Below are positions 1 to 10,439 of a DNA stretch of 64,000 nt, piece by piece. The DNA comes from Tatumella sp. JGM91. Its GTDB lineage: Bacteria; Pseudomonadota; Gammaproteobacteria; Enterobacterales; Enterobacteriaceae. The notes under the pieces are model-generated. The model had not been told where the DNA came from. It made no database searches and saw only the letters and a program-made list of their open reading frames with translations. The position numbers were made by a program, and so were the translations under genes. The DNA is taken from the NCBI RefSeq assembly GCF_018257575.1, contig NZ_JAERJP010000001.1, forward strand, positions 1 through 64,000. Reading direction: 5' to 3'. How positions within the stretch are numbered: the stretch's first letter is position 1; each line of letters begins with the position of its first letter.

Positions 1-82
1 TTAGTGTTTTGGCGAATACAAAACTAACCACTTTTACCGCCGTTTTCTATTAATTCACGCTAAGGTGCGATGAACCTTTTTA

Positions 83-688
83 TTAGCTGCCGGTTTCCTG
101 ATAATTATAGATACCGGGGGCCAATACCAGTGGCTCAGCAACTGCCCTGGCGGTGTCATGTCCCGCCAGCAAATCAATTAATTTCAGCGCAAAATCTATC
201 GAGGTGCCCGGCCCCTGGCTGGTCAGCAGGTTAACCCGTGGATCCCAGACAACCCGGCGCTCCATCCATTGTTGCGAAGGGATTAATGACTGTAGTCCGG
301 GGAAACCGGTCATGTTTCCGACGGGGAAAAGGTTGTGGGCTGCCAGCACTTTGCCCGGGGCGGCACAGATGGCGGCAACGATTCTGCCGGTCACATGAAA
401 CTGACGTACGGTTTCAATTAATAGCAGGCTGTCACTGAAAGTTTCAGCACCCCGATCGCCGCCCGGCAGAACCAGTGCGTCGAAAGGCTGGTCTGCGACC
501 GACACCAGTGTGGTATCGCATTGCAGACGGACTCCCCGCGAACAGATCATCAGTGTTTCGCCGTCACTTTCCACACTGGCTGTGGTGACCTGAATCCCGG
601 CCCTGACCAGCAGATCGATAACCGTTACGGCTTCTGTTTCTTCACTACCATGTGCCAGGCATACCAGCACTGATTTGGGTGTGCCCAT
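83..688 (-). CDS. yajL: YajL, DJ-1/PfpI superfamily protein
   Basis: A 201-residue cytosolic protein that aligns along its whole length with E. coli YajL (196 aa), a DJ-1-like covalent chaperone and proposed deglycase protecting proteins and nucleotides from oxidative and carbonyl damage. The nucleophile elbow AAICAAP places the reactive cysteine at residue 108, and the partner glutamate is Glu17 in GSEETEA. The start lies inside the 3' end of panE, overlapping it by 44 nt, so the two genes are probably one minus-strand transcription unit. In E. coli this gene lies beside thiI; positions 1-82 show no recognisable end of thiI. The biochemical role (deglycase or chaperone) is debated for the family, but the family assignment is firm. 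Confidence 0.93.
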   Translation of the reverse strand: MGTPKSVLVCLAHGSEETEAVTVIDLLVRAGIQVTTASVESDGETLMICSRGVRLQCDTTLVSVADQPFDALVLPGGDRGAETFSDSLLLIETVRQFHVTGRIVAAICAAPGKVLAAHNLFPVGNMTGFPGLQSLIPSQQWMERRVVWDPRVNLLTSQGPGTSIDFALKLIDLLAGHDTARAVAEPLVLAPGIYNYQETGS

Positions 689-1562
689 GGGCAGACTCCT
701 TAGATTTTACAAGTTGATATAAGGTCCGGTGCGCCGGGAGAGCAATGCCGAATTCCGTGGCCTTACGCAACAGATAACCGGTGATATAGTTAATTTCGGT
801 GCTGCGGCCTGCCTGGATATCCTGCAGCATCGACGAGTAATTTCCGGCGCTGTGTTCTGCTACATGAATCACGTTACTTTGTAATTGCTGTGCATCGGCG
901 TGCAGATTTGCTCTGGCCATCACTGCCGCCAGTTCTTCACAGAGCTGGCGGATCTCGTCCTGATGCTGTAACAGCCCGCCGTTCCTGCAATTATATTTAA
1001 TGGTTAGCGGGTTAATAACGCAATTTATCGCCAGTTTCTGCCAGCATGCAGGCAGAATATCATTGTGCCAGGCGACATCCGGTAATGCAGTATGCATCAG
1101 GTCAGCTAACGGGCTGAGCTGGCTTTCATTACGTGCCACGGGGCCGATATGGGTAATACCGTGGGAGACATGAATAACCTGTCCGCGGCTCCGGTACGAC
1201 GAGTGAGTGGTGATAGCCCGTAATACGGGCTGACTGAGTGCCGGTAATTCGTCAATAACCCCCATACCATTATGCATCAGCACGATAGTGCACTGGGCCG
1301 GCAGCCGCGGCAGCAGCTGCTGAATCGCATTTGAAATCTGTGCGGCTTTCAGGGTGACCAGCAGCAGTTCTGTTTCGGCTAACAAGGCCGGGTTATTGGC
1401 CGGAAAAATATGGCGGTATACTTCACCTTCAGGGCTGGTGATATGGACGGTGGTATGGGGATGGGCCACACGTAACCAGCCTTGTACCTGATGCCCCTGA
1501 CGGCTCAGGGCGGAAAGCCAGATTTGTCCTAAGGCACCGCAGCCCAGTACGGTTATATTCAT
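645..1562 (-). CDS. panE: 2-dehydropantoate 2-reductase (ketopantoate reductase)
   Basis: Cytosolic NADPH-dependent reduction of ketopantoate to pantoate, the second step of pantothenate and CoA synthesis. The 305-aa product (E. coli 303) starts with a Rossmann motif GCGALG (residues 7-12). It keeps the catalytic Lys176 and Asn180/Asn184 in [12 protein letters not shown], at the same numbering as E. coli. It lies upstream of yajL and overlaps its start by 44 nt. The divergent neighbour is yajQ. Confidence 0.95.
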   Translation of the reverse strand: MNITVLGCGALGQIWLSALSRQGHQVQGWLRVAHPHTTVHITSPEGEVYRHIFPANNPALLAETELLLVTLKAAQISNAIQQLLPRLPAQCTIVLMHNGMGVIDELPALSQPVLRAITTHSSYRSRGQVIHVSHGITHIGPVARNESQLSPLADLMHTALPDVAWHNDILPACWQKLAINCVINPLTIKYNCRNGGLLQHQDEIRQLCEELAAVMARANLHADAQQLQSNVIHVAEHSAGNYSSMLQDIQAGRSTEINYITGYLLRKATEFGIALPAHRTLYQLVKSKESAHGHTQISAGMPGTW

Positions 1563-1608
1563 GGTTACTCCAGGGTGTCAGCAGCGGTAAACCGTTTTTT
1601 AGCCAGCG

Positions 1609-1640
1609 AATGCCCTTTTCTGAAGCGGGGCATTTTTTTA
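1609..1640 (+). terminator. Terminator-like hairpin before yajQ
   Basis: AATGCCC (1609-1615) can pair with GGGCATT (1628-1634), and the right arm runs into a seven-T tract. It looks like a plus-strand intrinsic terminator, yet it sits between the divergent genes panE and yajQ, where no plus-strand gene ends. It could stop readthrough or a short leader RNA. Confidence 0.4.
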
Positions 1641-1692
1641 CCGCGTCAATCTGCGTATTATGCATGGCAAACCAGAGTCAGGAGAAGTAAAG

Positions 1693-2184
1693 ATGCCATC
1701 TTTCGATATTGTTTCTGAAGTAGAACTTCAGGAAGTGCGTAATGCGGTGGAAAACGCCAGCCGTGAACTATCCACCCGTTTTGATTTTCGTAACGTTATT
1801 GCCAGCATTGAATTAAATGAAAAGAACGAAACCATTAAGGTCAGTTCTGAGTCTGATTTCCAGGTAAAACAGCTGGTCGATATTCTGCGTGAAAAACTGC
1901 TGAAGCGCGGCATTGAAGGCGCTGCACTGGAAGTACTGGACGAGATAGAACATAGCGGAAAAAGCTGGACAACAGAGGCCAAACTGAAAAAAGGTATTGA
2001 GTCGGATGTGGCGAAAAAAATCGTCAAGCTGATCAAAGACAGTAAACTGAAAGTTCAGACCCAGATCCAGGGCGAATCACTGCGCGTGACGGGAAAATCA
2101 CGTGATGATCTGCAAGGGGCAATGAATCTGGTACGTAACGGCAATCTGGGGCAGCCGTTTCAGTTTAAAAACTTTCGCGATTAA
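1693..2184 (+). CDS. yajQ: YajQ family nucleotide-binding protein (UPF0234)
   Basis: A 163-aa small cytosolic protein matching E. coli YajQ, two ferredoxin-like domains that bind nucleotides or RNA; homologues in other bacteria bind cyclic di-GMP. The start was set at MPSFDIVSE, where AGGAGAAG (1680-1687) is well spaced. An in-frame ATG 33 nt upstream lacks a ribosome site and conservation. The gene is divergent from panE and followed by a strong terminator. Its cellular role is not settled. Confidence 0.92.
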   Translation: MPSFDIVSEVELQEVRNAVENASRELSTRFDFRNVIASIELNEKNETIKVSSESDFQVKQLVDILREKLLKRGIEGAALEVLDEIEHSGKSWTTEAKLKKGIESDVAKKIVKLIKDSKLKVQTQIQGESLRVTGKSRDDLQGAMNLVRNGNLGQPFQFKNFRD

Positions 2185-2200
2185 TCGATAGCAGTCATAA

Positions 2201-2236
2201 AAAAAGCGCGACCCTTCCGGCGTCGCGCTTTTTTTT
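2201..2236. terminator. Bidirectional terminator between yajQ and yajR
   Basis: GCGCGAC (2206-2212) pairs with GTCGCGC (2222-2228). It is flanked by an A tract on the left and eight T on the right, so it can end both yajQ (plus) and yajR (minus). Confidence 0.9.
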
Positions 2237-2261
2237 GCCTGTCGGCTGACAGGGCAGGGCA

Positions 2262-3638
2262 TTAAGCGGGCTGCGGCTGATAGTCTGCAACCAGGGTTTC
2301 CAGCGCCTCGCGGCTGGTTACTTTGCTGTCAATTTTCACATAAATGCTGTTTTCTGCCGGTACCATCATCACCGAAGAGACTCCCGGCACCGCCGCCAGT
2401 TTTTTTTCCAGTCCTGCGGCATGTTGTAAATTACCGGACACCAGACGCAGGCTACTGACGTAGGGGGGCTCTTGCATGGTCAGGCTGACCAGCAGCCAGA
2501 CAACGGCCAGCAACGTGCCTGCCAGGAATACGGTTTGAGCATCAATATGGCCAAAAATCCAGCCACCGAGGCTACCGCCAATCGCAACCCCGATAAACTG
2601 GCTGGTGGAGTAGACGCCCATTGCCGTGCCTTTATAGCCGGCCGGTGATTCCTTACTGATCAATGAGGGGAGAATGGCTTCCATCAGGTTAAAGGCAAAG
2701 AAAAATACCTGTACTCCGACAACCAGGGTCCAGAAGTGGGTGCCTGCGCCCCACAGAATAATTTCGGCGATCACCAGTAGCGCAACACAGCTGACAAAGA
2801 CCGCCTTCATCTTACGTTTTGCTTCGGCAATGATAATAAAAGGCAATACGGCGACAAAGGAAATCAGCATGGTGGCCAGGTAGACTTTCCAGTGCTCTGA
2901 CGGAGGCAGACCGGCATTTTCGAATTGTCCCGGCAGTGCTACAAAACTCGACATCAGCAGAATATGCAGGCACAGGATACCGAAGTTCAGTTTCAGCAGG
3001 CGCGAACTGCCAAGGACTTTTCTGAAACTGCCTTTAACCATCCCCGACTCGCGGTTAAGCATATGGCCGGTGGCAGAAGGGACTATCAGTAAAGTAATAA
3101 CGATACCCGCTGCCGCAAGGATAGCTATCATCCAGAACAGCGCATGTAATCCCAGTAAATGGGTGACTACCGGGCCGACGACCATCGCAATAGCAAAGGT
3201 GATGCCGAAGCTGATACCGATAAAAGCCATCGCTTTGGTACGATTTTGTTCGCGGGTTAAATCTGATAACAGGGCCATAACCGCGGCGGCGATTGCTCCG
3301 GAACCTTGTAAGGCACGGCCGAGGATGATGCCCCAGATTGAACTGCTGAGGGCCGCAATTATACTGCCGAGGACAAACAATAATAAACCACCGACAATTA
3401 ATGGCTTACGGCCAATACGGTCTGACAGCAAACCGAAAGGGATCTGGAAGACTGCCTGAGCTAAGCCATAGATACCAATCGCCAGACCTATAAGTGTTTC
3501 TGATGCTCCCTGCAGGGCCATCCCGTAAGTGGTCAGCACTGGCAGAACCATAAACATTCCAAGCATTCTAAGGGAAAACACCGTGCCAAGGCCCCATGTC
3601 GCTCTTAATTCGAGGGGCGTCATTTTATTATCGTTCAT
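2262..3638 (-). CDS. yajR: MFS transporter YajR
   Basis: A 458-aa inner-membrane major facilitator, full length compared with E. coli YajR. The MFS motif A is GLLSDRIGRKP (residues 69-79), between the second and third membrane segments. After the twelve predicted segments, a soluble C-terminal domain of about 65 residues (from about 390) corresponds to the ferredoxin-like YAM domain that marks YajR. The substrate is unknown; a proton-driven drug or solute exporter is the usual assumption. It is convergent with yajQ. Confidence 0.93.
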   Translation of the reverse strand: MNDNKMTPLELRATWGLGTVFSLRMLGMFMVLPVLTTYGMALQGASETLIGLAIGIYGLAQAVFQIPFGLLSDRIGRKPLIVGGLLLFVLGSIIAALSSSIWGIILGRALQGSGAIAAAVMALLSDLTREQNRTKAMAFIGISFGITFAIAMVVGPVVTHLLGLHALFWMIAILAAAGIVITLLIVPSATGHMLNRESGMVKGSFRKVLGSSRLLKLNFGILCLHILLMSSFVALPGQFENAGLPPSEHWKVYLATMLISFVAVLPFIIIAEAKRKMKAVFVSCVALLVIAEIILWGAGTHFWTLVVGVQVFFFAFNLMEAILPSLISKESPAGYKGTAMGVYSTSQFIGVAIGGSLGGWIFGHIDAQTVFLAGTLLAVVWLLVSLTMQEPPYVSSLRLVSGNLQHAAGLEKKLAAVPGVSSVMMVPAENSIYVKIDSKVTSREALETLVADYQPQPA

Positions 3639-3724
3639 TAAAACCTCTTTTCATTTCCTGACGCTATAGTAAGGGGCGAAGCCTGACGGGTAAAATAATA
3701 GTTCTTAACCAGAGGTAACAAAAA

Positions 3725-3755
3725 AGAAAAAAGGCGCGAGATTCGCGCCTTTTTT
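3725..3755. terminator. Terminator of the cyo operon
   Basis: GGCGCGA (3733-3739) and TCGCGCC (3743-3749) form a tight hairpin with a 3-nt loop. A-rich sequence on the left (T-rich in the minus-strand RNA) ends cyoE transcription. The T tract on the right would also work on the plus strand. Confidence 0.85.
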
Positions 3756-3774
3756 GCCTCGGGTCCGAGGGGGG

Positions 3775-4665
3775 TTACCACACGTAAGTCAGTAAATCTT
3801 TCGATGCCGGGGTCATAAAATCGACAGACATCATAACGCTAAGGGCTGTGATAGCGACAATCGAAAATACAAACAGCTTACGTGCCCAGACACGATCGTC
3901 ATTACTGCTTTTATAGCCGGTCAGGGCCATTCCCAGCCACCAGACGCTGACTGCTGCGGCAACTACCAGATATTTATAGCCTGCATACCCCCCGAGAGAC
4001 AGCATCAGGGTCGCAATCATAAACGCCAGAATATATAAGGTGATATGATTTTTCGCCACCGAGATACCTTTCACGACCGGCAGTACCGGAATATTTGCCG
4101 CCTGATAATCTTTAAAACGGTAGATGGCAATCGCATAGGAGTGGGGCATCTGCCATAAACTAAAGATAGCGAGCAAAATAAGGGCACCGGCATCAAACTC
4201 ATTACTTACGGCACAATAACCGATCACCGGAGGCGCAGCCCCCGACAGGCTGCCGATTAATGTACCGTACACCGAGTGACGCTTCATATACAGGCTGTAG
4301 ATGCCGACGTATACAATGAAACCAGCCACTGACAACCACATAGCCAGTGGGTTGGCGCCAAAGTACAGCAACGCAAAGCCAGCAATACCTAATAAGGTTG
4401 CATAAACCAGACTGGTTTTCGCGGAAATGAGCCCTTTTACCAGCACCCGGTTCCTGGTTCTCTCCATTTTTCGGTCTATGTCGCGGTCAATCACGTTGTT
4501 AAACACGCAACCTGATGCAACCACCAGTGATACACCGGCCAGTGATATGAGAAACAGGGTGTAATTAATGCTGCCTTTCGAGGCCAGCAGAAAACCCCCT
4601 ATCACAGAAATTAAATTTCCGAAAATAATTCCTGGTTTTGTAACTTGCAGGTATTGCTTAATCAT
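3775..4665 (-). CDS. cyoE: Protoheme IX farnesyltransferase (heme O synthase)
   Basis: Transfers a farnesyl group to protoheme to make heme O, the high-spin heme of cytochrome bo3 oxidase. It is a 296-aa polytopic UbiA-type prenyltransferase with the NxxxDxxxD prenyl-diphosphate motif at Asn56/Asp60/Asp64 (NNVIDRDID). It is the last gene of cyoABCDE, 14 nt after cyoD. Confidence 0.97.
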   Translation of the reverse strand: MIKQYLQVTKPGIIFGNLISVIGGFLLASKGSINYTLFLISLAGVSLVVASGCVFNNVIDRDIDRKMERTRNRVLVKGLISAKTSLVYATLLGIAGFALLYFGANPLAMWLSVAGFIVYVGIYSLYMKRHSVYGTLIGSLSGAAPPVIGYCAVSNEFDAGALILLAIFSLWQMPHSYAIAIYRFKDYQAANIPVLPVVKGISVAKNHITLYILAFMIATLMLSLGGYAGYKYLVVAAAVSVWWLGMALTGYKSSNDDRVWARKLFVFSIVAITALSVMMSVDFMTPASKDLLTYVW

Positions 4666-4679
4666 TACGGTTAACTCTG

Positions 4680-5009
4680 TTAGTGGGGCATCATGTTGTA
4701 GTTAAGGTTCCACATGATCCACAGTGAGCCAACAACAACAATCAAAATGATGACTGCTGAGAAGACCAGTGCTACCAGGTTCCATCCGCCTTCTGACTTA
4801 CGGTCCAGATGCAGGAAGTACACCAGGTGAACCACTATCTGTACCACGGCACAGATAACGACCACTGCCAGAATAGTGTTCTTCGCAGCACCGCCATCCA
4901 TCACCATCCAGAAGGGGATAGCCGTCAGGATGACAGAAAGAATGAAGCCGATAACATATGACTTCACACTCCCGTGAGATGCGCCATGTTCGGTTACTGA
5001 ATGGTTCAT
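4680..5009 (-). CDS. cyoD: Cytochrome bo3 ubiquinol oxidase subunit IV
   Basis: A 109-aa, three-segment membrane subunit that helps assemble the copper site of the oxidase. Its length and sequence match E. coli CyoD (for example [11 protein letters not shown] at the C-terminus). The start was placed at [13 protein letters not shown]: its ATG overlaps the cyoC TAA by one base (TAATG), which indicates translational coupling. A longer reading frame extends upstream inside cyoC but is not conserved. Confidence 0.95.
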   Translation of the reverse strand: MNHSVTEHGASHGSVKSYVIGFILSVILTAIPFWMVMDGGAAKNTILAVVVICAVVQIVVHLVYFLHLDRKSEGGWNLVALVFSAVIILIVVVGSLWIMWNLNYNMMPH

Positions 5010-5623
5010 TACATGGCCCCCATCAGATAGACAATGGTAAATACACAAATCCATACCACATCCAGGAAGTGCCAGAACAGGCTCAGGCACATGATACGGG
5101 TACGGTTTGTCGCCGTCAGACCACGGGTTCCTACCTGGAACATCAGGACCAGCATCCAAATCAGACCACAGGTCACGTGCAGACCATGAGTACCGACTAA
5201 GGTAAAGAATGCTGACAGGAAGCCACTGCGCTGCGGGCCCCAGCCTTCTGCAATCAGGTTATGGAACTCGTTAATTTCCATACCGATAAATCCGAGACCA
5301 AACAGGAACGTCAGCAACAGCCAGCCCAGTACGGCGCCTTTACTGTTGCGGTTCATGCCAATCACGGAAAAACCATAAGTAATAGAGCTCAACAGCAGTA
5401 AGGCTGTTTCACCCAGTACATAAGGCAGTTCAAAAAAGTCTTTACCTGAAGGGCCGCCAGCCGTGCTGTGGACCATGACCGCATACGTCGCAAACAAGGT
5501 TGCAAAGATAATGCAGTCACTCATCAGGTAGATCCAGAAACCAAAAACTTTATTGGCTCCTGCATCGTGATGCCCATGGTCCCCATGGGCGTCGTGGTGT
5601 TTAGTGAGAGTTTCAGAAGACAT
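5009..5623 (-). CDS. cyoC: Cytochrome bo3 ubiquinol oxidase subunit III
   Basis: A 204-aa heme-copper oxidase subunit III with five predicted membrane segments and a His-rich N-terminus (residues 9-22), as in E. coli CyoC. It is coupled at both ends by TAATG overlaps, with cyoB upstream and cyoD downstream. Together with cyoA and cyoB it forms the inner-membrane quinol oxidase used at high oxygen. Confidence 0.97.
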   Translation of the reverse strand: MSSETLTKHHDAHGDHGHHDAGANKVFGFWIYLMSDCIIFATLFATYAVMVHSTAGGPSGKDFFELPYVLGETALLLLSSITYGFSVIGMNRNSKGAVLGWLLLTFLFGLGFIGMEINEFHNLIAEGWGPQRSGFLSAFFTLVGTHGLHVTCGLIWMLVLMFQVGTRGLTATNRTRIMCLSLFWHFLDVVWICVFTIVYLMGAM

Positions 5624-7605
5624 TATTTCACACCCGCTTTGCTAAGTTCTTCAAAGTGCCGGTTTTCGATCCGCTCAATTTCTTCAACAGAGACATAGTA
5701 ATCCACGTCTTCGTCGAAACTTTTGCCGATCCACAATGCAATCATCGCCAGGAAAGACAGGCCAGCCAGCCACCAGATCCACCAGATCATTGCAAAACCG
5801 AAGATGGTTGCAAACAGGGCGATCACGACCGGAATACCACTGTTTTTCGGCATATGAATTTCTTCATAATGGGCCGGTTTTTTATAAGCTTCACCGCGTT
5901 CTTTCATTTCCCAGAAAGCATCACGTTCATGCACCTCCGGAATCACGGCAAAGTTATAGAATGGCGGAGGAGAAGAGCATGCCCAGTCCAGGGTACGGCC
6001 ACCCCATACATCACCGGTCAGATCCCGGTTTTGTTCACGGTCACGGACCGATACCCAGAACATAATGACCTGACAAAGGATCCCGATAGCAATCAGACCG
6101 GCACCACAGGCCGCAACAACCAGCAGCGGGTGGAACTGAGGATCAATATTCTGGCTCAGACGGCGGGTCATCCCCATAAAGCCCAGAGCATACAGCGGCA
6201 TAAAGGCAACGAAGAAACCGATAATCCAGAACCAGAAGGCACGTTTACCCCAGGTTTCATTCAGAGTGAAGCCAAAGGCTTTCGGGAACCAGTAACTGAC
6301 ACCTGCCATACAACCGAAGACCACACCACCGATAATAACGTTATGGAAGTGCGCAATCAGGAACAGGCTGTTATGCAGGACGAAGTCGGCACCGGGAACT
6401 GCTAACAGTACCCCGGTCATACCACCGACCGAGAAGGTGACGATAAAGCCAACGGTCCACAGCATCGGTGCCGTCATCTGAATGCGGCCCTGATACATAG
6501 TGAACAACCAGTTAAAGATTTTAACCCCGGTAGGAATGGCGATAATCATCGTCATAATACCGAAGAAGGCGTTAACGTTGGCCCCGGCACCCATTGTAAA
6601 GAAGTGGTGCAGCCAGACGATAAACGACAGAACGGTAATCGCAACGGTTGCCCACACCATAGAGGTGTAACCAAACATGCGTTTTTTGGCGAAGGTCGCA
6701 GTAACTTCCGAGAACACACCAAACACCGGCAGCACCAGAATATACACTTCCGGATGGCCCCAGACCCAGATCAGGTTGACGTACATCATCATGTTGCCAC
6801 CCATTTCGTTGGTAAAGAAATGGAAGCCCAGATAGCGGTCAAGGGTCAGCAGTGCCAGAGTGACGGTTAATACCGGGAACGCTGCAATGATCAGTACGTT
6901 AGTACATAACGAAGCCCAGGTGAAAATAGGCATTTTGAACATTGTCATACCCGGGGCACGCATCTTCAGAATAGTGACGAAGAAGTTAATCCCGGTCAGG
7001 GTAGTACCAATCCCTGACAGCTGCAGGCTCCATATCCAGTAATCAACCCCGACCCCCGGACTGTACTCTGCACCTGACAATGGCGGATAAGCCAGCCAGC
7101 CGGTCTGAGCAAATTCACCCACACCCAGTGACAGGTTAACCAGCACCACACCGATAGCGGTAAACCAGAAGCTGAGGTTATTGAGGAACGGGAAGGCAAC
7201 GTCACGTGCACCAATCTGTAACGGAACGGCGATGTTCATCAGACCGACCACGAACGGCATCGCGACGAAGAAAATCATAATCACGCCGTGGGCGGTAAAG
7301 ATTTGGTCGTAGTGATGAGGCGGCAGAAAGCCTGCTTCCCCGGCAGAGGCCAGCACCTGCTGGCTACGCATCATGATAGCATCGGCAAAACCACGCAACA
7401 GCATGACGAAAGCCAGAATGATATACATGATACCGAGTTTCTTATGGTCCACAGAGGTAATCCACTCAGACCACAGATACTTCCACTTACCGAAGTAAGT
7501 GATGGCGGCCAGAAGAGCAACACCGCCAATGATAATCGCAGCGCAGGTGACCATGACGATAGGTACGTCCAGTGGTATCGCTGCTAAGCTTAATTTTCCT
7601 AACAT
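5623..7605 (-). CDS. cyoB: Cytochrome bo3 ubiquinol oxidase subunit I
   Basis: The 660-aa catalytic subunit oxidises ubiquinol, reduces oxygen to water and pumps protons. All metal ligands are present at E. coli numbering: His106 and His421 (low-spin heme b), His419 (heme o3), His284, His333 and His334 (CuB), with the cross-linked Tyr288 in WGHPEVY. It lies 4 nt downstream of cyoA and is coupled to cyoC by overlapping stop and start codons. Confidence 0.98.
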   Translation of the reverse strand: MLGKLSLAAIPLDVPIVMVTCAAIIIGGVALLAAITYFGKWKYLWSEWITSVDHKKLGIMYIILAFVMLLRGFADAIMMRSQQVLASAGEAGFLPPHHYDQIFTAHGVIMIFFVAMPFVVGLMNIAVPLQIGARDVAFPFLNNLSFWFTAIGVVLVNLSLGVGEFAQTGWLAYPPLSGAEYSPGVGVDYWIWSLQLSGIGTTLTGINFFVTILKMRAPGMTMFKMPIFTWASLCTNVLIIAAFPVLTVTLALLTLDRYLGFHFFTNEMGGNMMMYVNLIWVWGHPEVYILVLPVFGVFSEVTATFAKKRMFGYTSMVWATVAITVLSFIVWLHHFFTMGAGANVNAFFGIMTMIIAIPTGVKIFNWLFTMYQGRIQMTAPMLWTVGFIVTFSVGGMTGVLLAVPGADFVLHNSLFLIAHFHNVIIGGVVFGCMAGVSYWFPKAFGFTLNETWGKRAFWFWIIGFFVAFMPLYALGFMGMTRRLSQNIDPQFHPLLVVAACGAGLIAIGILCQVIMFWVSVRDREQNRDLTGDVWGGRTLDWACSSPPPFYNFAVIPEVHERDAFWEMKERGEAYKKPAHYEEIHMPKNSGIPVVIALFATIFGFAMIWWIWWLAGLSFLAMIALWIGKSFDEDVDYYVSVEEIERIENRHFEELSKAGVK

Positions 7606-7609
7606 GCTG

Positions 7610-8536
7610 TTATTCCCCTGCTCCGGCGGAAGCTGCGTGATCCATGTTCATGCCCTGATGGGAGGACATGTCCATTTTCCCGTCATGTGTCATAAACTTA
7701 TCAACGACCTGCCTGAACAGATCAGGATTAGCTGTTGAGAAGTACTCCACCGGGTTGTTTTCACTTGGTGCAGCCAGTTTATTGAAGTCATCCATAGTGG
7801 TCAGAGTGGCAGGTGCTGCTTTCACTTTGTCGACCCACTGCCGGAATTCCGCATCGTCTTTGGTCGCAATGGCTTTAAATTTCATGCCAGAGAAACCGCG
7901 ACCACTGAAGTTAGAAGAAATACCGTCAAAAATACCTGGTTCATTCGCAATCAGGTGCAGTCGGGTCTGCATACCTGCCATAGCGTAGATCTGGCTGCCA
8001 AGGGTAGGAATAAAGAAGGAGTTCATGACCGAGTTTGAGGTGATTTTGAAACTGACCGGTGTATTTGCCGGGAAGGCAATCTGGTTAACCGTTGCAATTC
8101 CTTGCTCAGGGTAGATAAACAACCATTTCCAGTCGAGGGCAATAACGTCAATTTCAACAGGTTTTACATCGGAAGCAATGGGTTTACTTGGCTCGAGAGC
8201 GTGGGTTGATTTCCATGTCAACACACCAAGGAAGATGATGATGAGGATTGGAATTGTCCAAACGACAGCTTCAATCTTATTAGAGTGCGACCAGTTAGGT
8301 GAATATTTAGCATTCGTATTGGATGCCCGATACTTCCAGGCAAATACGATAGCCATTAAGACTGCCGGGATGACGACCACTAACATTAAGCCAAAGGCTG
8401 TCAAAATCAGTGAGCGTTGCTCCAGTGCAATCTGACCTTTAGGATTTAACAATGCACTATCACAGCCACTAAGCAAAATAGCACCGGTGATAAGTGACAA
8501 AATCCCCAAACTTTTATTGTATTTCCTGAGTCTCAT
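7610..8536 (-). CDS. cyoA: Cytochrome bo3 ubiquinol oxidase subunit II
   Basis: A 308-aa lipoprotein subunit: lipobox LLSGC with acylated Cys25, two membrane helices, then a periplasmic cupredoxin domain. The CuA-ligand cysteine motif of cytochrome c oxidases is absent, which identifies it as a quinol-oxidase subunit II. It is the first gene of the operon, with a sigma70 promoter about 50 nt upstream. The C-terminus is His/Met-rich (residues 285-300). Confidence 0.97.
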   Translation of the reverse strand: MRLRKYNKSLGILSLITGAILLSGCDSALLNPKGQIALEQRSLILTAFGLMLVVVIPAVLMAIVFAWKYRASNTNAKYSPNWSHSNKIEAVVWTIPILIIIFLGVLTWKSTHALEPSKPIASDVKPVEIDVIALDWKWLFIYPEQGIATVNQIAFPANTPVSFKITSNSVMNSFFIPTLGSQIYAMAGMQTRLHLIANEPGIFDGISSNFSGRGFSGMKFKAIATKDDAEFRQWVDKVKAAPATLTTMDDFNKLAAPSENNPVEYFSTANPDLFRQVVDKFMTHDGKMDMSSHQGMNMDHAASAGAGE

Positions 8537-8577
8537 TTAACGACCTCAATGACAAAGGGCTTATTGTCGTTTAAGTG

Positions 8578-8615
8578 TGGCGGCATTTTACGGCAAGGTT
8601 TATAAACTGTAAACC
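8578..8615 (-). promoter_or_regulatory. cyoABCDE promoter with overlapping inverted repeat
   Basis: On the minus strand, TTTACA (8613-8608), a 17-bp spacer and TAAAAT (8590-8585) form a near-consensus sigma70 promoter with a leader of about 40 nt. An inverted repeat GGTTTA-N7-TAAACC (8597-8615) covers the -35 box and could bind a regulator. In E. coli, cyo is controlled by ArcA, Fnr and Fur; none of those is assigned here. Confidence 0.65.
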
Positions 8616-8924
8616 ATATTGAATTTATGTCAGTAAGTTGTGGCTACATATTGCAAGGAATTTAACAAGTGTGGTGGGGGCATTGAAATGATCAAGGACA
8701 TCAAAGGATTGGCTTAATATAACCAGACGACAATAACCCCGTAGTTAATGTTCTTTATTGCTATAAGTATCGATATTAATTATCAATTATTTAACACTTT
8801 ACCTATTTATTTTAACAATAGGTGCTTTTATCGCACCGTATAAAAGCACCGGTATGTACAATTAATAAGCAATCCTGTTTTGTGTGAACAAAGAAAAAAC
8901 TAAACCGTTAATTATCGCTGATCA
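8616..8924. other. AT-rich cyoA-ampG intergenic region
   Basis: No gene is visible. The only clear structure is a perfect 10-bp inverted repeat, GGTGCTTTTA (8821-8830) with TAAAAGCACC (8841-8850). It lies downstream of ampG and could end ampG transcription, although no strong T tract follows on either strand. Confidence 0.5.
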
Positions 8925-10394
8925 TTAAATGTCTTTTTTCAGACTCAGGCAGTCCAGTACGACTCCGAGAATGACTGCCAGGCTAATCACCACCATGCCA
9001 GCTTCAAACAAGGGAACATCGCGGACGTTACCCGGAAGCCAGCCTGAAGCACCAGATATAAGTGTAGACAACCAGACCAAAAGTACCAGGCAACCGGAAA
9101 CAAAGAGGCGGAATGCCCAGCGATAGGCGAGAGGAAAACAGCGTCGCGGGGCGAACTGCCCGGCGACTGTCGGCATCAGATTATTGCGACTTATCAGTAG
9201 CAGCAGTAACCCCGGCAGTCCTGCGGCGACAGTAAAGGCATAGAATCCGGGCCAGCCCCAGAGTTCGACCAGCCAGCCGGCAGCAGGGCCGACATAAACG
9301 CGGCCGACAGCAGACAGGGCAGACAGCAGCGCAAACTGGGTGGCAGAAAAAGAGCTATTGCATAAGGCCATTAACAGGGCCACAAAAGCAGCCGTCCCCA
9401 TACCACCACACAGGTTCTCGATAAATACTGCGCTGGCCATACTCCATAAATGCACATCAGTGATTGTCAGTAACCAGTAAGCCAGGTTTGACAGGGTCTG
9501 TAATATACCGAACCACATTAGTGCGCGAAACAGGCTGAGTTTTTGCATCACCACTCCGCCATACAGGGCACCGACAATGGTAGCCAGTAAGCCGAGAGTC
9601 TTATTCACCAGCCCGACGTCGCCGGCATTAAATCCCAGACCGCGGATCAGAAAGGTGGTGGTCAGGGCTCCGGCAAAGGCATCACCCAGTTTATACAGGA
9701 TAATCAGTGTAATCATCAGCCAGGCATTATTACGGCTAAAGAAATCCAGCAACGGCGCGACTACGGCCTGGCGCAGGGTCAGTGGCCTGACAGCCGGGCC
9801 GGCCGGTTCCCTGGCAAGTAATGTGCCTGCAATGCCGGGCAGCATAAGTGCAGCCATCAGCCAGTAAGTGGCATGCCAGCCCAGATAACGATCTGCCAGC
9901 CAGAGAGCCAGCCCGCCGGAAACCAGCATCGCCAGCCGGTAACCCAGCACGGTGATGGCTGCACCGCTGCCGCGCTGTTCGGCCGGCAGGACATCGGTTT
10001 TCCAGGCATCGAACACAATATCCTGCGAGGCCGAACAAAAGGCGACGATCACTGCCAGTAATGCCAGCAGCGTCAGGTGTCCTGACGGCTGAAGAAAGCC
10101 AAGGCAGGCGATAGCCACAATCAGGGCACACTGGGTAAGTAACAGCCATCCCCTGCGGCGTCCGAGCAGCGGCGGGGAGTAGCGATCCATAAAGGGGGAC
10201 CAGAGGAATTTAAATACATAGGCCTGGCCAACCAGAGAGAAAATACCGATGGTTTTTAAATCGATATTTTCAACCGTCATCCAGGCCTGAAGTGTACCCG
10301 ATGTCAGGGCCAGAGGCAGGCCCGATGAAAACCCGAGTAACAGCAGAACGGCAAAGTTGCGCTGAGTGAAGATTTTTAAATAGTCTGAACGCAT
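8925..10394 (-). CDS. ampG: Muropeptide permease AmpG
   Basis: A 489-aa MFS-type inner-membrane permease (E. coli 491) that imports GlcNAc-anhydroMurNAc peptides for peptidoglycan recycling, the step that links wall turnover to AmpC beta-lactamase induction. The N-terminal sequence IFTQRNFAVLLLLGFSSGLPL and the segments that follow are typical of AmpG. It lies 45 nt downstream of yajG in the same direction, the conserved yajG-ampG operon. Confidence 0.95.
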   Translation of the reverse strand: MRSDYLKIFTQRNFAVLLLLGFSSGLPLALTSGTLQAWMTVENIDLKTIGIFSLVGQAYVFKFLWSPFMDRYSPPLLGRRRGWLLLTQCALIVAIACLGFLQPSGHLTLLALLAVIVAFCSASQDIVFDAWKTDVLPAEQRGSGAAITVLGYRLAMLVSGGLALWLADRYLGWHATYWLMAALMLPGIAGTLLAREPAGPAVRPLTLRQAVVAPLLDFFSRNNAWLMITLIILYKLGDAFAGALTTTFLIRGLGFNAGDVGLVNKTLGLLATIVGALYGGVVMQKLSLFRALMWFGILQTLSNLAYWLLTITDVHLWSMASAVFIENLCGGMGTAAFVALLMALCNSSFSATQFALLSALSAVGRVYVGPAAGWLVELWGWPGFYAFTVAAGLPGLLLLLISRNNLMPTVAGQFAPRRCFPLAYRWAFRLFVSGCLVLLVWLSTLISGASGWLPGNVRDVPLFEAGMVVISLAVILGVVLDCLSLKKDI

Positions 10395-10439
10395 GGCATC
10401 CTGGCTGCACGAAGAAAATTCATGCAGCCATCATAACAT

